A stretch of 64,000 nucleotides of DNA from Cotesia glomerata. Its lineage: Eukaryota; Arthropoda; Insecta; Hymenoptera; Braconidae. Where the stretch lies: NCBI RefSeq assembly GCF_020080835.1, contig NC_058167.1:186001-250000 (forward strand), read 5' to 3'. The translations under genes and the position numbers were made by a program. Of the stretch, positions 32,225-42,420 are shown piece by piece (position 1 is the first letter of the stretch; every line of letters begins with the position of its first letter). The notes under the pieces are model-generated. The model was not told where the DNA came from. It was given only the letters and a program-made list of their open reading frames with translations, and searched no databases.

Positions 32225-32430
32225 ACGTGGTATATTGTTCTATGTTAGATTACAAATCTCTATGTTGATGATTTATTAATAACCAAACGTGGGTTTGGAT
32301 TACATTATAAAGTCAAGGTTGCCTCTCGGAGGAGATACCACGGTGGTTGACATTCTAATTATATCCTGTGGCTCAATATTACTTTTGAAATAATTTCTTA
32401 TAATACTTGGATGATTGTTTTTATCAGATA
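32225..32430 (+). repeat. Diverged relic of the Gypsy LTR family
   Basis: TTATTAATAACCAAACGTGG, TTGCCTCTCGG(A/G)GGA and CCTGTGGCTC follow each other as in the Gypsy LTR at about 43442-43560 (CAAACGTGGG, GGCCTCTCGGGGG, CGTCCTGTGGCTCG). Similarity is patchy, so this is an old fragment of a related LTR. Confidence 0.6.
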
Positions 32431-32526
32431 TAATTAATAGAAAGTATTGCATGCCTTAAGCGCGAAGCGCGCAGGTATGCTCTTCTCTCACCTGAAAATC
32501 GTGATTTCGATTAAAATGTGATTTTA

Positions 32527-34177
32527 GGCTTTAGTGAAACCTGGTCCATGCAGGCTTTATTTTTTCCACCGCATATCACAACCCACTGGTCTAACGCATG
32601 GAGTCCCGCGACTAAAACGGACGGTCCGGGTCGGCTCAGCGGTGGACTACTGTCATTAGCAAGTCAAGACACCAACTAGAAAACAGTACACATTTCAAAA
32701 TTTTGGATTATCACAAAAATGTTGTTTTCTGGTCTAATAGTCATCGTTACCTCAGTTTATTTTCCCCCATCCTGTGAATTTTCAAAAAAACTCGAAGAAC
32801 TGCAAGAGGTTCTGCAATCTATATTGGATACGCACCACCACGATGTTTCCATTGTGGCGGGTGACTTCAACGCTCGCCTTGGTTCTTCTGGTCACCTAGA
32901 TCCGAACATCGTTAATTCTTCTTTGCTACAAGAATGCAGAACTGCTATTGACGTAAATACTAATCAAAACGGGGAAATACTCCTAGATTTTATGGGCTCC
33001 AACGGATTTGTCCAGCTAAATGGACGGACTCACAGCAACCAAAGTACAGTTGATTTAATTTGGGTCAACATACTAGGTATCTATCACATAAAAGATATGT
33101 GGGTAGATGTCATTTGGTCTACTTCTGATCACTTCCCGATAACCGTTGAATTAGTGGTTCCAGCTCCACCGACTTCACCCACACCCCCATCAGAAGGAAC
33201 AAAGGATGAGCGTTTATCTCTTCGCTGGATCCCTGAAAGTATAGAACAATTCAATCTTGAAATGCAAAACTCACCCTTCATCCATGTCGCTCACGAATAC
33301 ATGGACCCAGACCAACTCAATAACATCCTCACAGATGGAATCACCACCGCGGCCAGATGTTGTAACATGCTCAAGTCAGCCACCTCGCGCAAGAAACATC
33401 CAGAGAAATCCTGGTTCGATGCAGAATGCCGTGCGATAAAAGCTGATATCATCTCCTGCCTCAAACGGTGTAAAGCTTTCCCCTCTGATAAACTAAATTG
33501 GTAATTCTTTCAAGCTAAAAAATTAACATATCACGACCTGCTAAACAAAAAAAAATCGGACTACATTACAAAGCTTCACGATAAATTTGCCAATACTCGA
33601 GACCCAGCTGAATTCTGGAGTGTCATTCGGTCTGCTCGCAAACATCACAGCTGCCCACCTCAAGTTGTGCTCGAGGACTGGGAAAAGTTCTACCGCAACA
33701 TCTACACACCAAGTCCACAAATCTTCATTACATACCCGTTGAACTACGATGCAGAGCTAGAATCCGACATCACGTTGGACGAACTACTCAAAAGCATCGG
33801 CAAGGCTAAAACGAAGAAAGCTGCAGGCTCAGATGGCATCCCCAACGAATTTATCAAAGAATTACCACACAATTGGCTACAACTGATTCTAGCGTTATTC
33901 AACAAGATCTTAGACACAAGTGTCTCCCAGCTAAACTGGTCTGAAGTCATTATATGTATGTTACACAAGAAAGGTGATCCCAAAGACCCAAACAACTATA
34001 GGGGCATAGCCCTAGCTAACTGCATAACGAAAGTGTTCACTCAAATAATCAATGACCGTATCAAAAAGTGGGCTGAGACTGAAGGTCTCATCCCTGAAGA
34101 ACAAGCAGGTTTTCGTACGGGCCGTGGATGCGAGGACAACATATTCGTCCTGCAAGCGTCGCTACTCCAAGCAAGGT
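32527..34177 (+). pseudogene. Non-LTR retrotransposon fragment (endonuclease + N-terminal RT)
   Basis: The coding frame starts near 32530 (FSETW endonuclease motif) in a broken frame. It is then open from 32719: TSVYFPPSCEF, SIVAGDFNARLG, GRTHSNQSTVDLIW and a WSTSDHFPI box (the SDH of APE endonucleases). A single in-frame TAA at 33502-33504 is followed in the same frame by FWSVIRSARKHH, KKAAGSDGIPNEFIKE, LHKKGDPKDPNNYRGIALAN and EEQAGFRTGRGCEDNIF, the first RT blocks. The frame is cut at about 34177 by another repeat, before the catalytic D-D motif. It is non-functional. Confidence 0.8.
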
Positions 34178-34455
34178 GGCGATCGACGTGGTTTTTTTTT
34201 TTTTTTTTTTCGATGGTAAGAGCTGATTAGTTTTTGGAATTGATCGGTCAAGCCGTTTAAAATTTATTCAGAAAAAACCACATTTGAAAAAATTGTTTTT
34301 CGCAGTTTTTTTTTTTTTTTTTTTTTAAGATTTCTCAAAATCTATTGGTCTGAATCGATCGAACTTGTATTTAAAATCTAAGTTTAGTCGAACCCTTTGG
34401 AGTGGCACCAACCGCGATCAAATCGGTCAAGTCGTTCAAAAGTTATGAGAGGTTT

Positions 34456-34513
<58 letters not shown>
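34178..34513 (-). repeat. AACTTCCCGC element, inner fragment, reversed
   Basis: Reverse complement of about 16430-16690: AGCTGATTAGTTTTTGGAAT, TTCTCAAAATCTATTGGTC, AAGTTTAGTCGAACCCTTTG and TCAAGTCGTTCAAAAGTTAT. It ends in a (CA)n microsatellite at 34461-34513. It continues, after a non-LTR fragment, at 35283. Confidence 0.75.
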
Positions 34514-34515
<2 letters not shown>

Positions 34516-35282
34516 CGGTACTCTGCCTCTCAGAGTCCTAGCTGAGGAAAGACGGAACCTATATCAACGAAAAAGGTCAACCACACTGAGCCCTGAAGAA
34601 CTTAGAAGCGAAGAACGGCAACACAGCATCGCAAGATGGCAACAAGAGTGGAATGCTTCAGATAAGGGTCGGTGGACGTACCGTCTCATACCTCGAGTTG
34701 ATGTGTGGTTCAACCGGAGACACGGTGAGATCAACTATTATTTAACGCAGATGTTATCAGGACACGGATGTTACCGGAAGTATCTCCACCGCTTTAAGCA
34801 CGATGATACCCCAGAGTGCCCGTCCTGTCCAGGGGTCAATGAAGATGCGGAGCATGTCTTCTTTGTGTGTCCACGTTTCAACCAACAGCGCAATGAGTTA
34901 GAGAAGATTCTGAAGAAGAGAACCCAACCAGAGTCAATAGTAGAGGCAATGTTGTCGTCAGAAGCTGCCTGGAACGCCACAAGCATTTTTGCTACAAAAG
35001 TGCTTACCGAGTTGCGATCCATTGAGAGGAAAAGAGCGGAAGACCGAATCTAGAAGGAAGAAATAACATCTTAGCCACTAGAAGGAAGAGCGGCAGCTTA
35101 TTCCTCCCCCCGCGAAGAAATGCCTTACGGCGGTACCATGGGGGGATCAGAGGATAGAAGAGAAAGGGGTTTAGGGTTTAGTGGGTAGGGGCGTCAGCGT
35201 CGAGTTTTAGTATGACGCTGCGTCGAGTCGCCACATATCCAGGCCAACAGCTATGCCTAGAATCCGTAAAAAGGATTCCCCA
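34514..35282 (+). pseudogene. R1-type non-LTR 3' fragment (C-terminal zinc knuckle and 3'UTR)
   Basis: Coding to 35053: LAEERRNLYQRK, GRWTYRLIPRVDVWFNRRHG, INYYLTQMLSGHGCYRKYL, then C-PSC and H-VFFVC, the CX2CX(n)HX4C knuckle at the C-terminus of R1-clade ORF2. The 3'UTR (35054-35282) includes a GC-rich block with GGCGTCAGCGTCGAGTTTTA and ends near AAAAGGATTCCCC. The fragment has (CA)n directly on both sides, so it lies inside the microsatellite of another element. Confidence 0.75.
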
Positions 35283-35322
<40 letters not shown>

Positions 35323-35470
35323 GACATACAGTCACCATCGCAGGAATAGTCAGGGAAGCTTTTTAGGACCTCAAAACGTCGAGATCTGATGAAAACTCGA
35401 TTTTCGAAAAACGGGGTAAAAACAACAACTCAATTTTTGAAAATTTTCAATTTTCTTAGCGGGAAGTTAA
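35283..35470 (-). repeat. AACTTCCCGC element, terminal fragment, reversed
   Basis: Starts with (CA)n at 35286-35318, then ACAGTCACCATCGCAGGAAT, TCGAGATCTGATGAAAACTC, ACGGGGTAAAA and the terminal TTAGCGGGAAGTT near 35456-35468. It completes the copy begun at 34178-34513. Confidence 0.75.
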
Positions 35471-35659
35471 AAAAAAAGTATATTTCTAATGTATATAACT
35501 CAAATTTGTTAATAACAACAACAAATTGATAGCAAGTAGCAAGTAGCAAATAGCTAATTGCTAACTTACTACAAGTTACCACTACCTAGAGCCTTACCCG
35601 TCCTGGCAGGATTCTGGGCGGGCGGACCAACCCTTTGCCTGCTGTCTCGTGGGATTTAT

Positions 35660-37143
35660 ATGGAAATTAAAGAAACTTTTACGGAGGAAAGGGCTTCTAT
35701 GGAGGCTCTGGAATCTAATTTGAAGACACCAAATGTCGAAAACATGGACTTGGCTGAGCCAACCTCGGTTGAACTCGGTCAGGACCAAGTCTTCTCTCAA
35801 AAAGAGGAAAAGAGCGAGGAGAAAGAGGGCTCAGCGCAAGCTGGGAACACGGACTCCGCTGGTCGAAAGAAGCGGAAGAAGAGCTGTTGTGGGGCGGAAC
35901 GCAGGAGGGCCAGAAAAGCGAGAGCCGTTCTGGAGCTCCAGCAGACTGCCAACAATGGGGACCCTACTTCTTCTACGTTGTTAGAGGACCCATCAAAGGA
36001 ACCTAACAACGGCTCAAGCAGAAAGAAGGAGAAGGACACCCAGGGTACCAACAACCTGAAAAAGTCAAGGGTCCCAGGTGACACTCCGTCGGACGTCCAC
36101 AACCAGAACAAGAAGGGAAGGTTGCATCCTACACCCACCAACTTTAGCGAGGCACTCACCACGGATAAGAAGCTGGCCATTGTGCCGACTCATTATCCCG
36201 GGGGCACCCTAAAACAGGAGGAAGGGGAACTGCTTTCACAGGCGATCGAAGAGGTGATGGACGCTGTTCCTAGCGAACAGAAAGTCCCTTGCTTCGAAGG
36301 TTGCCAGTGGGAGCGGGGCACCTTATGGGTCACCTGCTCAGACGAGGGGGCGAAAGAGTGGTTGGAAACCATTGTACCCACCCTCAAGCCCTGGGAGAAT
36401 GCTGCCTTCCAGATACTGGAAAAGGAGAAGCTCTCTAAATTAAAGAAGATGACGGCTGTTTTCCACAACACCACCGGGGACAACGACGTCATCCTCAGAC
36501 GATGGATGCGCCAAAATCCTAAGCTCAACACGAATGCGTGGAGGATCTGGGATAGGAACACAGTAGATAAAAGTCTACACTTTGTCTTCGGCGTAAATGA
36601 GGAGTCGGTGGCTGCGCTCAGACGCGTGATGTTTGAGCCCCACTTTGGGCTGGGTAGGACCCGTTTTTACAAGGTCCAACCCAAACAAACGACATCCGCA
36701 AAACCAGCTGGCGACAAAAGGAGGGTAATCAGGGGAAGAATTCCGGAAAACCACCCAAGGCTCCATCTGGAACCCAGGGCACGGTGACCAAGAAGGACAC
36801 CCCGATTCCCTCCAAGGACGCAGCAACGAAGAAGAAGACGCTGCTAAAGAAGAAGGACGCTGTGACGTCCCAGACGGGGACCACGTCGACGAAAGAGTCA
36901 ACTCTGGAAATAGAGAAGACGACCAAGAAGACGGAGGCTCTGACAGGGACGACGACTACGGAGACGGCGAAGAAGGTGTCTAAGAACATAATCCTCCAAC
37001 CGCCACGTCTAATGTTGGGAGACAAAGGCCTTGGCAAAGGCCCCATCCGTCCAAGATCAGGGTCGACCGGGCGTCCATCTAATGCCCAGCTGGCCGTGAA
37101 AGAAGGTATGGCGGGGGTCAGTCAGGGTTCTCAAAAACCCTGA
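35660..37143 (+). pseudogene. ORF1 (gag-like, DUF4780-type domain), frameshifted
   Basis: The likely start is MEIKETFTEERASMEALE at 35660; an earlier in-frame Met at 35558 lies in non-coding-looking sequence. A Lys/Arg/Ser-rich N-terminal half (RKKRKKSCCGAERRRARKAR) is followed at about 36150-36700 by a domain with CQWERGTLWVTCSDEGAKEW, MTAVFHNTTGD, AWRIWDR and LHFVFGVNEES. I recognise this as the DUF4780-type RNA-binding domain of insect retrotransposon ORF1s. The frame shifts near 36717-36725 (AAAAGGAGGG). The rest of the protein continues in the next frame as a basic Lys/Thr-rich tail to TGA 37141-37143. Confidence 0.7.
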
Positions 37144-37346
37144 CTGTTATAACCAAAGCCCCACCTTCACCAGCAACGCCTCCGAACCTAGGGAAAGAAG
37201 ATGACACCACACCCATGGAGGTAGGTGATGGCCAGTAACCAGACCCCACCTCCTACTCCCTATATCCCCAACCCCTTTCATCCCATAACCTTACCCTCAA
37301 CTCCTAATAAACGTGGAGCAGTCAAAAGCAACACAGTTACCCTAAT

Positions 37347-38806
37347 GTGGGGCAGACTAGCTTCTCACAAATCAACTTGCAGCACTGCAAAGCGGCCTCA
37401 GCTATATTTAGCAGAGACCTAGCGGTGCGGCGAACAGATGTATCCCTGATACAGGAACTTTGGTTATACAAAGGACTCGTTAGGGGGATAGAGAGTAGAC
37501 ATGGACAGATTATCCATGACACCACAAAGCTGGGACCAAGGGCTTGTATCTTCATTCATAAAAGAATACAGGCAATCAAACTAGAGAAGTTATGGTCCAG
37601 AGATTTAGCAGTAGCTTCCATCGAGTTCCACATCGGTGGAGAGAGAACGAAACTAATCGTTGCCTCAGCATACCTCCCTTACGACTCCGAGGAGGCCCCG
37701 ACAATAGAAGTGAGAGCCCTAGTGGACTACTGCAACGAAAGAAATCTCCCGCTACTCATTGGTTGTGACGCTAACGCCCACCATGAAGTATGGGGGAGTT
37801 CAGACACTAACGATAGAGGCTCCACCTTAATTGAGTATCTTTCTAGTACAAGCGTGGAAATCATCAACAAAGGCAATAAACCAACGTATGTCACCTCTCG
37901 TCGGCAAGAGGTAATAGACATAACACTGGGCTCTCGCAAGTTAGCCCAAGTAATCACGGATTGGCATGTCTGCGAAGAAGACACTCTTTCAGATCATCGC
38001 CAGATCAGATTTACCATCGAGGGTGGCAGTCCCAAAAGTGCAACGGAAACCTACAGGAACCCTAAAATCACTGACTGGCACGTCTTCAGGACGGAGCTAG
38101 GAAGAAGGCTAGGAGAGACTGGCAAGGCACCGCGCACTAAAGACAAACTAGAAAAAGCTGTGATCCACCTGCAGGAATCTATCCTACAGGCTTACGAAAC
38201 AGCTTGCCCCCTTAAAACTAAAAAGTGTAGTAAACGAGTGACCTGGTGAAACAGTGAGTTGCATAAACTCCGTACCAGGTCTAGGAAACTACTCAGGAAA
38301 GCCTTGAAAACAAATGCTGAATCCGACTGGGCATCCTAAAAAGAGGCTCAGAAAGAATACAAAACCAGAACTAATATTTCTAAGGCAGAATAGTGGCGGA
38401 AGTTCTGTGAAAAGATTGAGGACCTACCCCTGGTGCCCGTCTCCGCAGGGTCTTCACGACCGGAAACATGATGAAGCTCAATAATCTTACTCTGCCAGAT
38501 GGCAGAGAATCTGAGTCACAAGAGGAGATCATTGCTCACCTTTTCGAGGTGCACTTCCCGGGATCGGAACTCACGAATACCGAGAAGGAGGAACAAGAGA
38601 AGGAAGAGGCAAATGATGGCAAATACATGGGTGATTGGAGAACGGCGGCTAGAGCTATAACGCCCAGCAGGATAGGATGGGCGGTAAGTGGTTTTGATAA
38701 ATTCAAAAGCCCTGGCGCAGTTGGGATCTTTCCGGCCTTGCTTCAAGAGGGAGGAGAGGCCCTGCGCAGACACCTTCTGCCCATCTTCAGGTCCTGCTTG
38801 GCTTGA
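37347..38806 (+). pseudogene. ORF2 endonuclease and start of RT, broken
   Basis: Endonuclease: INLQHCKAAS, DVSLIQELWLYKG, VASAYLPYDSEEAP, LIGCDANAHHEVWGSSDTND and EDTLSDHRQIRF (SDH box). Stops and shifts between 38249 and 38468 break the linker. The frame resumes at 38468-38806 with FKSPGAVGIFPALLQEG, the first RT block (fingers), then ends. No catalytic RT motif remains. Confidence 0.75.
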
Positions 38807-39689
38807 ATTACTACATCAGCCATAAAATATTTATTATCAATATACTTGTACGAGTTTCTTCAATTTTCGTGTGTAAAATACTGAGAATTTGACTAATGTC
38901 GACTACCTCATTTTTAAATACCAATGTCTCGATTTACCTACCGTATGTTCTAAGTTGGAGCAATAGTCAAATCATAAGAAAAAAACCTACACTCTCATTT
39001 ATAGTACCAATTCGAATTAGATAGTAAAAATTGAGATTAAGAAGAAAAAGAAATTTAAAATACGGTATGTCGGTAATTTTGGACAGTGCTCGATTAGATA
39101 TTTAAATTTTGAGCCTCCCAGTGCATCGCTTTGTTTATCAGCCTCGTATAGGTATTTCATTTTATCAAGTCATATTAAATTCATAGATTACAAATTTCTT
39201 ACTAGTAATTCAACAATAGTATAAGACATTATGTAATTGTTAATCGAATTCCACAATTTTTTATATAAATAAATCACTATTGATAACAGTATAAATTATT
39301 TACAATAGACTATATTGACATTTAACAATATGTTATTCTATATGCTTGGTGTTCACCCGGGCTGCTGTTATAATATGGACTTGTTAAAATTATAATGAGT
39401 CATCAAAATGAACTTTATACGTTTTTTGCATCTTGACGAAGTCATTGAAATGTTATACAATTTAGAGATTTTATTAACATTTCAGTGACTCAAGAATATA
39501 TATTTTCTCTCTGTTTCTACATTTCAGTGACTTATTGGATATATGTTGCGCATACTTTCTACATTTCTATGATTCACCATAATGACTAGTGATCCATCGA
39601 CTCTGAATGCAATACTTATTCTTAAATCATAATTATTTTGCATAGAAAAATTAGAAATTCAAGGAATATCATTAATTGTTTCATCTTGT
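38807..39689. other. AT-rich region without recognised features
   Basis: No long open frame, repeat or RNA gene recognised. Repeated TCATTGAAATG/TTTCAGTGACT phrases occur at 39430-39530. Confidence 0.4.
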
Positions 39690-41189
39690 AACAGGGTAAA
39701 ATTACCCTGAGTCGATATATCACCAGATATCGATAATTTTACGACGCAGCACTGGCGCGTCTCGATCTTCGGGCCTAAAGAGAGAGTAGGAGGAGGTAGT
39801 TTGGGGGTCATTATAGAAGAGCCGTGCATTGCAACGGGGAGAAGTAGTGTAGCCGCCAGACAGTGTGCCACGGAAGAAAGAAGGACGGATCCCCGGAGTA
39901 GTTACCTATCGACAGAAGCCAACAACATCAAGGACTTCGACCTGAAGTAGTGAGTTAGATCGTCGTATATTCAACAAGGTATCACTAATTACTCTGTGGG
40001 CTAGGAGTGGACCGCGGGGTTTATACTCAGTTTACTTCTCCTCTGATTAATTGTTCATTAATTATTTAATTGATAATAATTCAATAATTATTTAAATTCA
40101 TTTGTTCGCTAGTCGGTGCTGAGTGGATCTCAAGGGGATCTTTACCCGAGGATCATTCAGAGACCTTGCGCTGTAAATTGTCGTGAGCATTTATTGGATA
40201 AAAATAATTTACTCGATTAATTATCAATAAATTTTGAACATCTGAAAAATCGGTTTTAGTTGTATATATTTTATTTAACAATTTAATAAATAAAAACCGA
40301 ATAATAAAATCTTCGAGAAAATTCCAGTTGTCTTCTCACGGACTAGTCAAGCGTCGGTTAAAATTTATAACGCAGTTAATTCGTACCCAAGGTCAAAAAT
40401 TACTACGCACTAACGAATATTGGCGTCCATTTTGAGCGCGCAAATTCTTGTCGAATATTTTACTCGATAATTTACTACGAACCATTGAATTATTATTTAT
40501 TAATACTATTTATTACAAAATATTATTTATGAACATTATATTATTTATTGAGAATTTAATCATTGAATTTTGGCGCATTTGAGACTGAGTTACCCGTAGA
40601 TATTCACTTTGCAATTAATTTTTGATATTGAGAAAAGTAATATATAATTATTATTTAACTAAAATTTCTACGCGGTTAATTTATATATATTGAACTTAAG
40701 TTCCTGAATTCATTTTGATAATTTAATTTCATCATTTCATAAAATTCTTTAGAATTTATTTACCAGCGTGGATATTTAGTCCGGAAACATTTAGTTAAAA
40801 TCATACGTCGAATATTCTTAAGAATTTATTTAATAATGAGTATTAAATTCGTAATTGATTTTGAATAAATTTTTGCGTCGAATTTTAGTTCGGACATTTG
40901 GGAATTAAATTATTAGTCGTGGAATTAATTTTGTAATTTAATTGCTAGCTGATAACTGAAATTTTTAAGTTAAAATTTAATGTAATATTTTTCTTGAATT
41001 TAGAATTATTATAAATTTTTAGTAAATAAAAGTAAAGTAAATTCGGTATGTGTGTAGAAGTGTGGGTTATGAGAGAGTTTTTGTTAACAGCGTCCCCTCG
41101 TATACGACAGTCTCTGTGCAAGGTGCTTCGCTGGCTATTTAGTTAAGGGGTATGAGTGTGTTCCGGCTTTGTCTCGGTGTATGTTAATA
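39690..41189. other. Unclassified, possibly an LTR-retroelement relic
   Basis: A GC-rich start (39735-40025, with ACTGGCGCGTCTCGATCTTC and AGAGTAGGAGGAGG) passes into AT-rich DNA with ATTGGCGTCCATTTTGAGCG (about 40420) and TTTGGCGCATTTGAGACTGA (about 40570). TTGGCGC phrases suggest retroelement leader or LTR sequence, but no coding or paired LTR is seen. Confidence 0.25.
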
Positions 41190-41400
41190 AACGATTTCTA
41201 CTTATCGATGATTCTCTGAGTAAAGTGATCAGTACAAGTTAGTTAGTGTTAAGTTGGAAAAATTAATAACGATCCCTACTTATCGATGATTCTCTGAGTA
41301 GGACAATTAATACAGTTTTGAGTAGTGTGTTTAGTTGGTATTAGTTAAGCTACTACGTTCTCTACTTATTGGTGATTTGCTGAGTAGAGGACTAGCAGCC
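41190..41400 (+). repeat. Three ~80-bp tandem units
   Basis: CTACTTATCGATGATTCTCT + GAGTA occurs near 41196 and 41276, and a diverged third copy CTCTACTTATTGGTGATTTG + CTGAGTA near 41361. Confidence 0.75.
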
Positions 41401-41905
41401 CCCACGGAAAAAAATATATATCCTAGCATATATTCTGGAAATATATGCGATTATATATGCTAGAATATATGCCGGATATACTCAAATTTGCCCAAAGATA
41501 TATCCGAAGATATATGCACAACTCATATATCCTTACATATATTCTAGAATATATACTTCAGTATATATCTTAGGATATATCCTAGGATATATCCGCGAAT
41601 TTCTCAGTGATATGCTCAGGATATATTTAGGAATATATTCGAGATATATCCGGTAATGTTTTTTCGGGATTTATTTATGATATATCTAGGAATATATGTG
41701 ACATATATCCGATGGTATATATTTCTTTATATATCCGGGAATATGATCAGGATTAATACAGGGATATATTCAGAGATATATCCGGGGATGTATATTCATG
41801 ATATATTCAGAATATCATAAAAATATACACAGGTATATGTTTGAAATACACCTCTAAGTACATTTAAAATATATTTAGGATATATGTTGGAATATGTGTA
41901 TTGAA
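41401..41905. repeat. ATATATCC palindromic-word repeat
   Basis: Begins CCCACGGAAAAAAATATATA and continues as ~500 bp of degenerate GGATATAT/ATATATCC words with CTAGAATATAT, CAGGATATAT and AGGAATAT variants. There is no fixed period. It has the same style as 9646, 17554, 20340 and 63213, each with a different word. Confidence 0.65.
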
Positions 41906-42204
41906 AGTTACTTTAAATGTATTTTTTGCATGTATTACTATATTTTTGATATTTTTTAAGGTCTATTTTTTAAGATAATTTTTTAAGATAATAATCCAAA
42001 AAAATGTGAAATAGAAAGATTGTACATAATGATGCATCAGAATATTTTTAAATAATGCTTTAGAAGTAGTTTTAAAACTAAATAATAATTATAAAATAAT
42101 ATATGTTTAACTGTAATTTTGAACTTTTTAAAATTAGTTGAAGTTATGTAAGTAAGAATAATAAAATTTTTTTAATGTTTGAAAAAATAATATTACGAAT
42201 AAAG
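41906..42204. other. 3' flank of the BEN gene
   Basis: AT-rich DNA downstream (minus strand) of the BEN stop. It presumably holds the 3'UTR; no polyadenylation signal could be chosen with confidence. Confidence 0.35.
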
Positions 42205-42420
42205 CTAATCTTCTTTTTTATTATTATCGTTCGGATTGTTATTTTTCTGAAACAAACAAATATATGATTATTATTTTTAAATAAAAATGACATATATTAC
42301 AATCAATACGTACTTCTTTATCGTTAGCTTTTTTTTCACACCTTAACTTTCCGCATTTATTATTAATTGCGCTGCCAAAAGCGCCTTCTTTGAAGTCAGC
42401 ATGGTGTTGCTTGACAGTTT
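42205..42420 (-). CDS. BEN gene, last two exons
   Basis: Exon 42420-42314 starts after ATTATAG and completes the GAA codon begun by the final G of exon 56658-56436. Its 36 codons (ETVKQHHADF...) close the BEN domain and end at donor GTACGT in phase 0. Exon 42246-42205 follows acceptor TTTGTTTCAG and gives 13 residues (KNNNPNDNNKKED) and TAG. The in-frame fit across the retrotransposon is the main support for one gene. Confidence 0.75.

Larger units (their letters stand above)
35590..38806 (+). mobile_element. Non-LTR retrotransposon with DUF4780-like ORF1, 3'-truncated
   Basis: ORF1 (35660-37143, one shift) and ORF2 (37347 onwards) in order on the plus strand. ORF2 stops inside the first RT blocks, where unrelated AT-rich DNA begins at about 38807. 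GC-rich codon use contrasts with the surroundings. The group (R1/I/Jockey-like) is inferred from the endonuclease motifs. Confidence 0.75.

Noticed and set aside
34397..34516. Upstream extension of the R1 C-terminal ORF through the CA tract
   Set aside because: The first part is the reversed AACTTCCCGC element and translated (CA)n (Thr-His), not R1 protein.
35797..37046. Minus-strand ORFs of 105-127 codons opposite the DUF4780-type ORF1
   Set aside because: They mirror a GC-rich coding region on the plus strand and show no domain.
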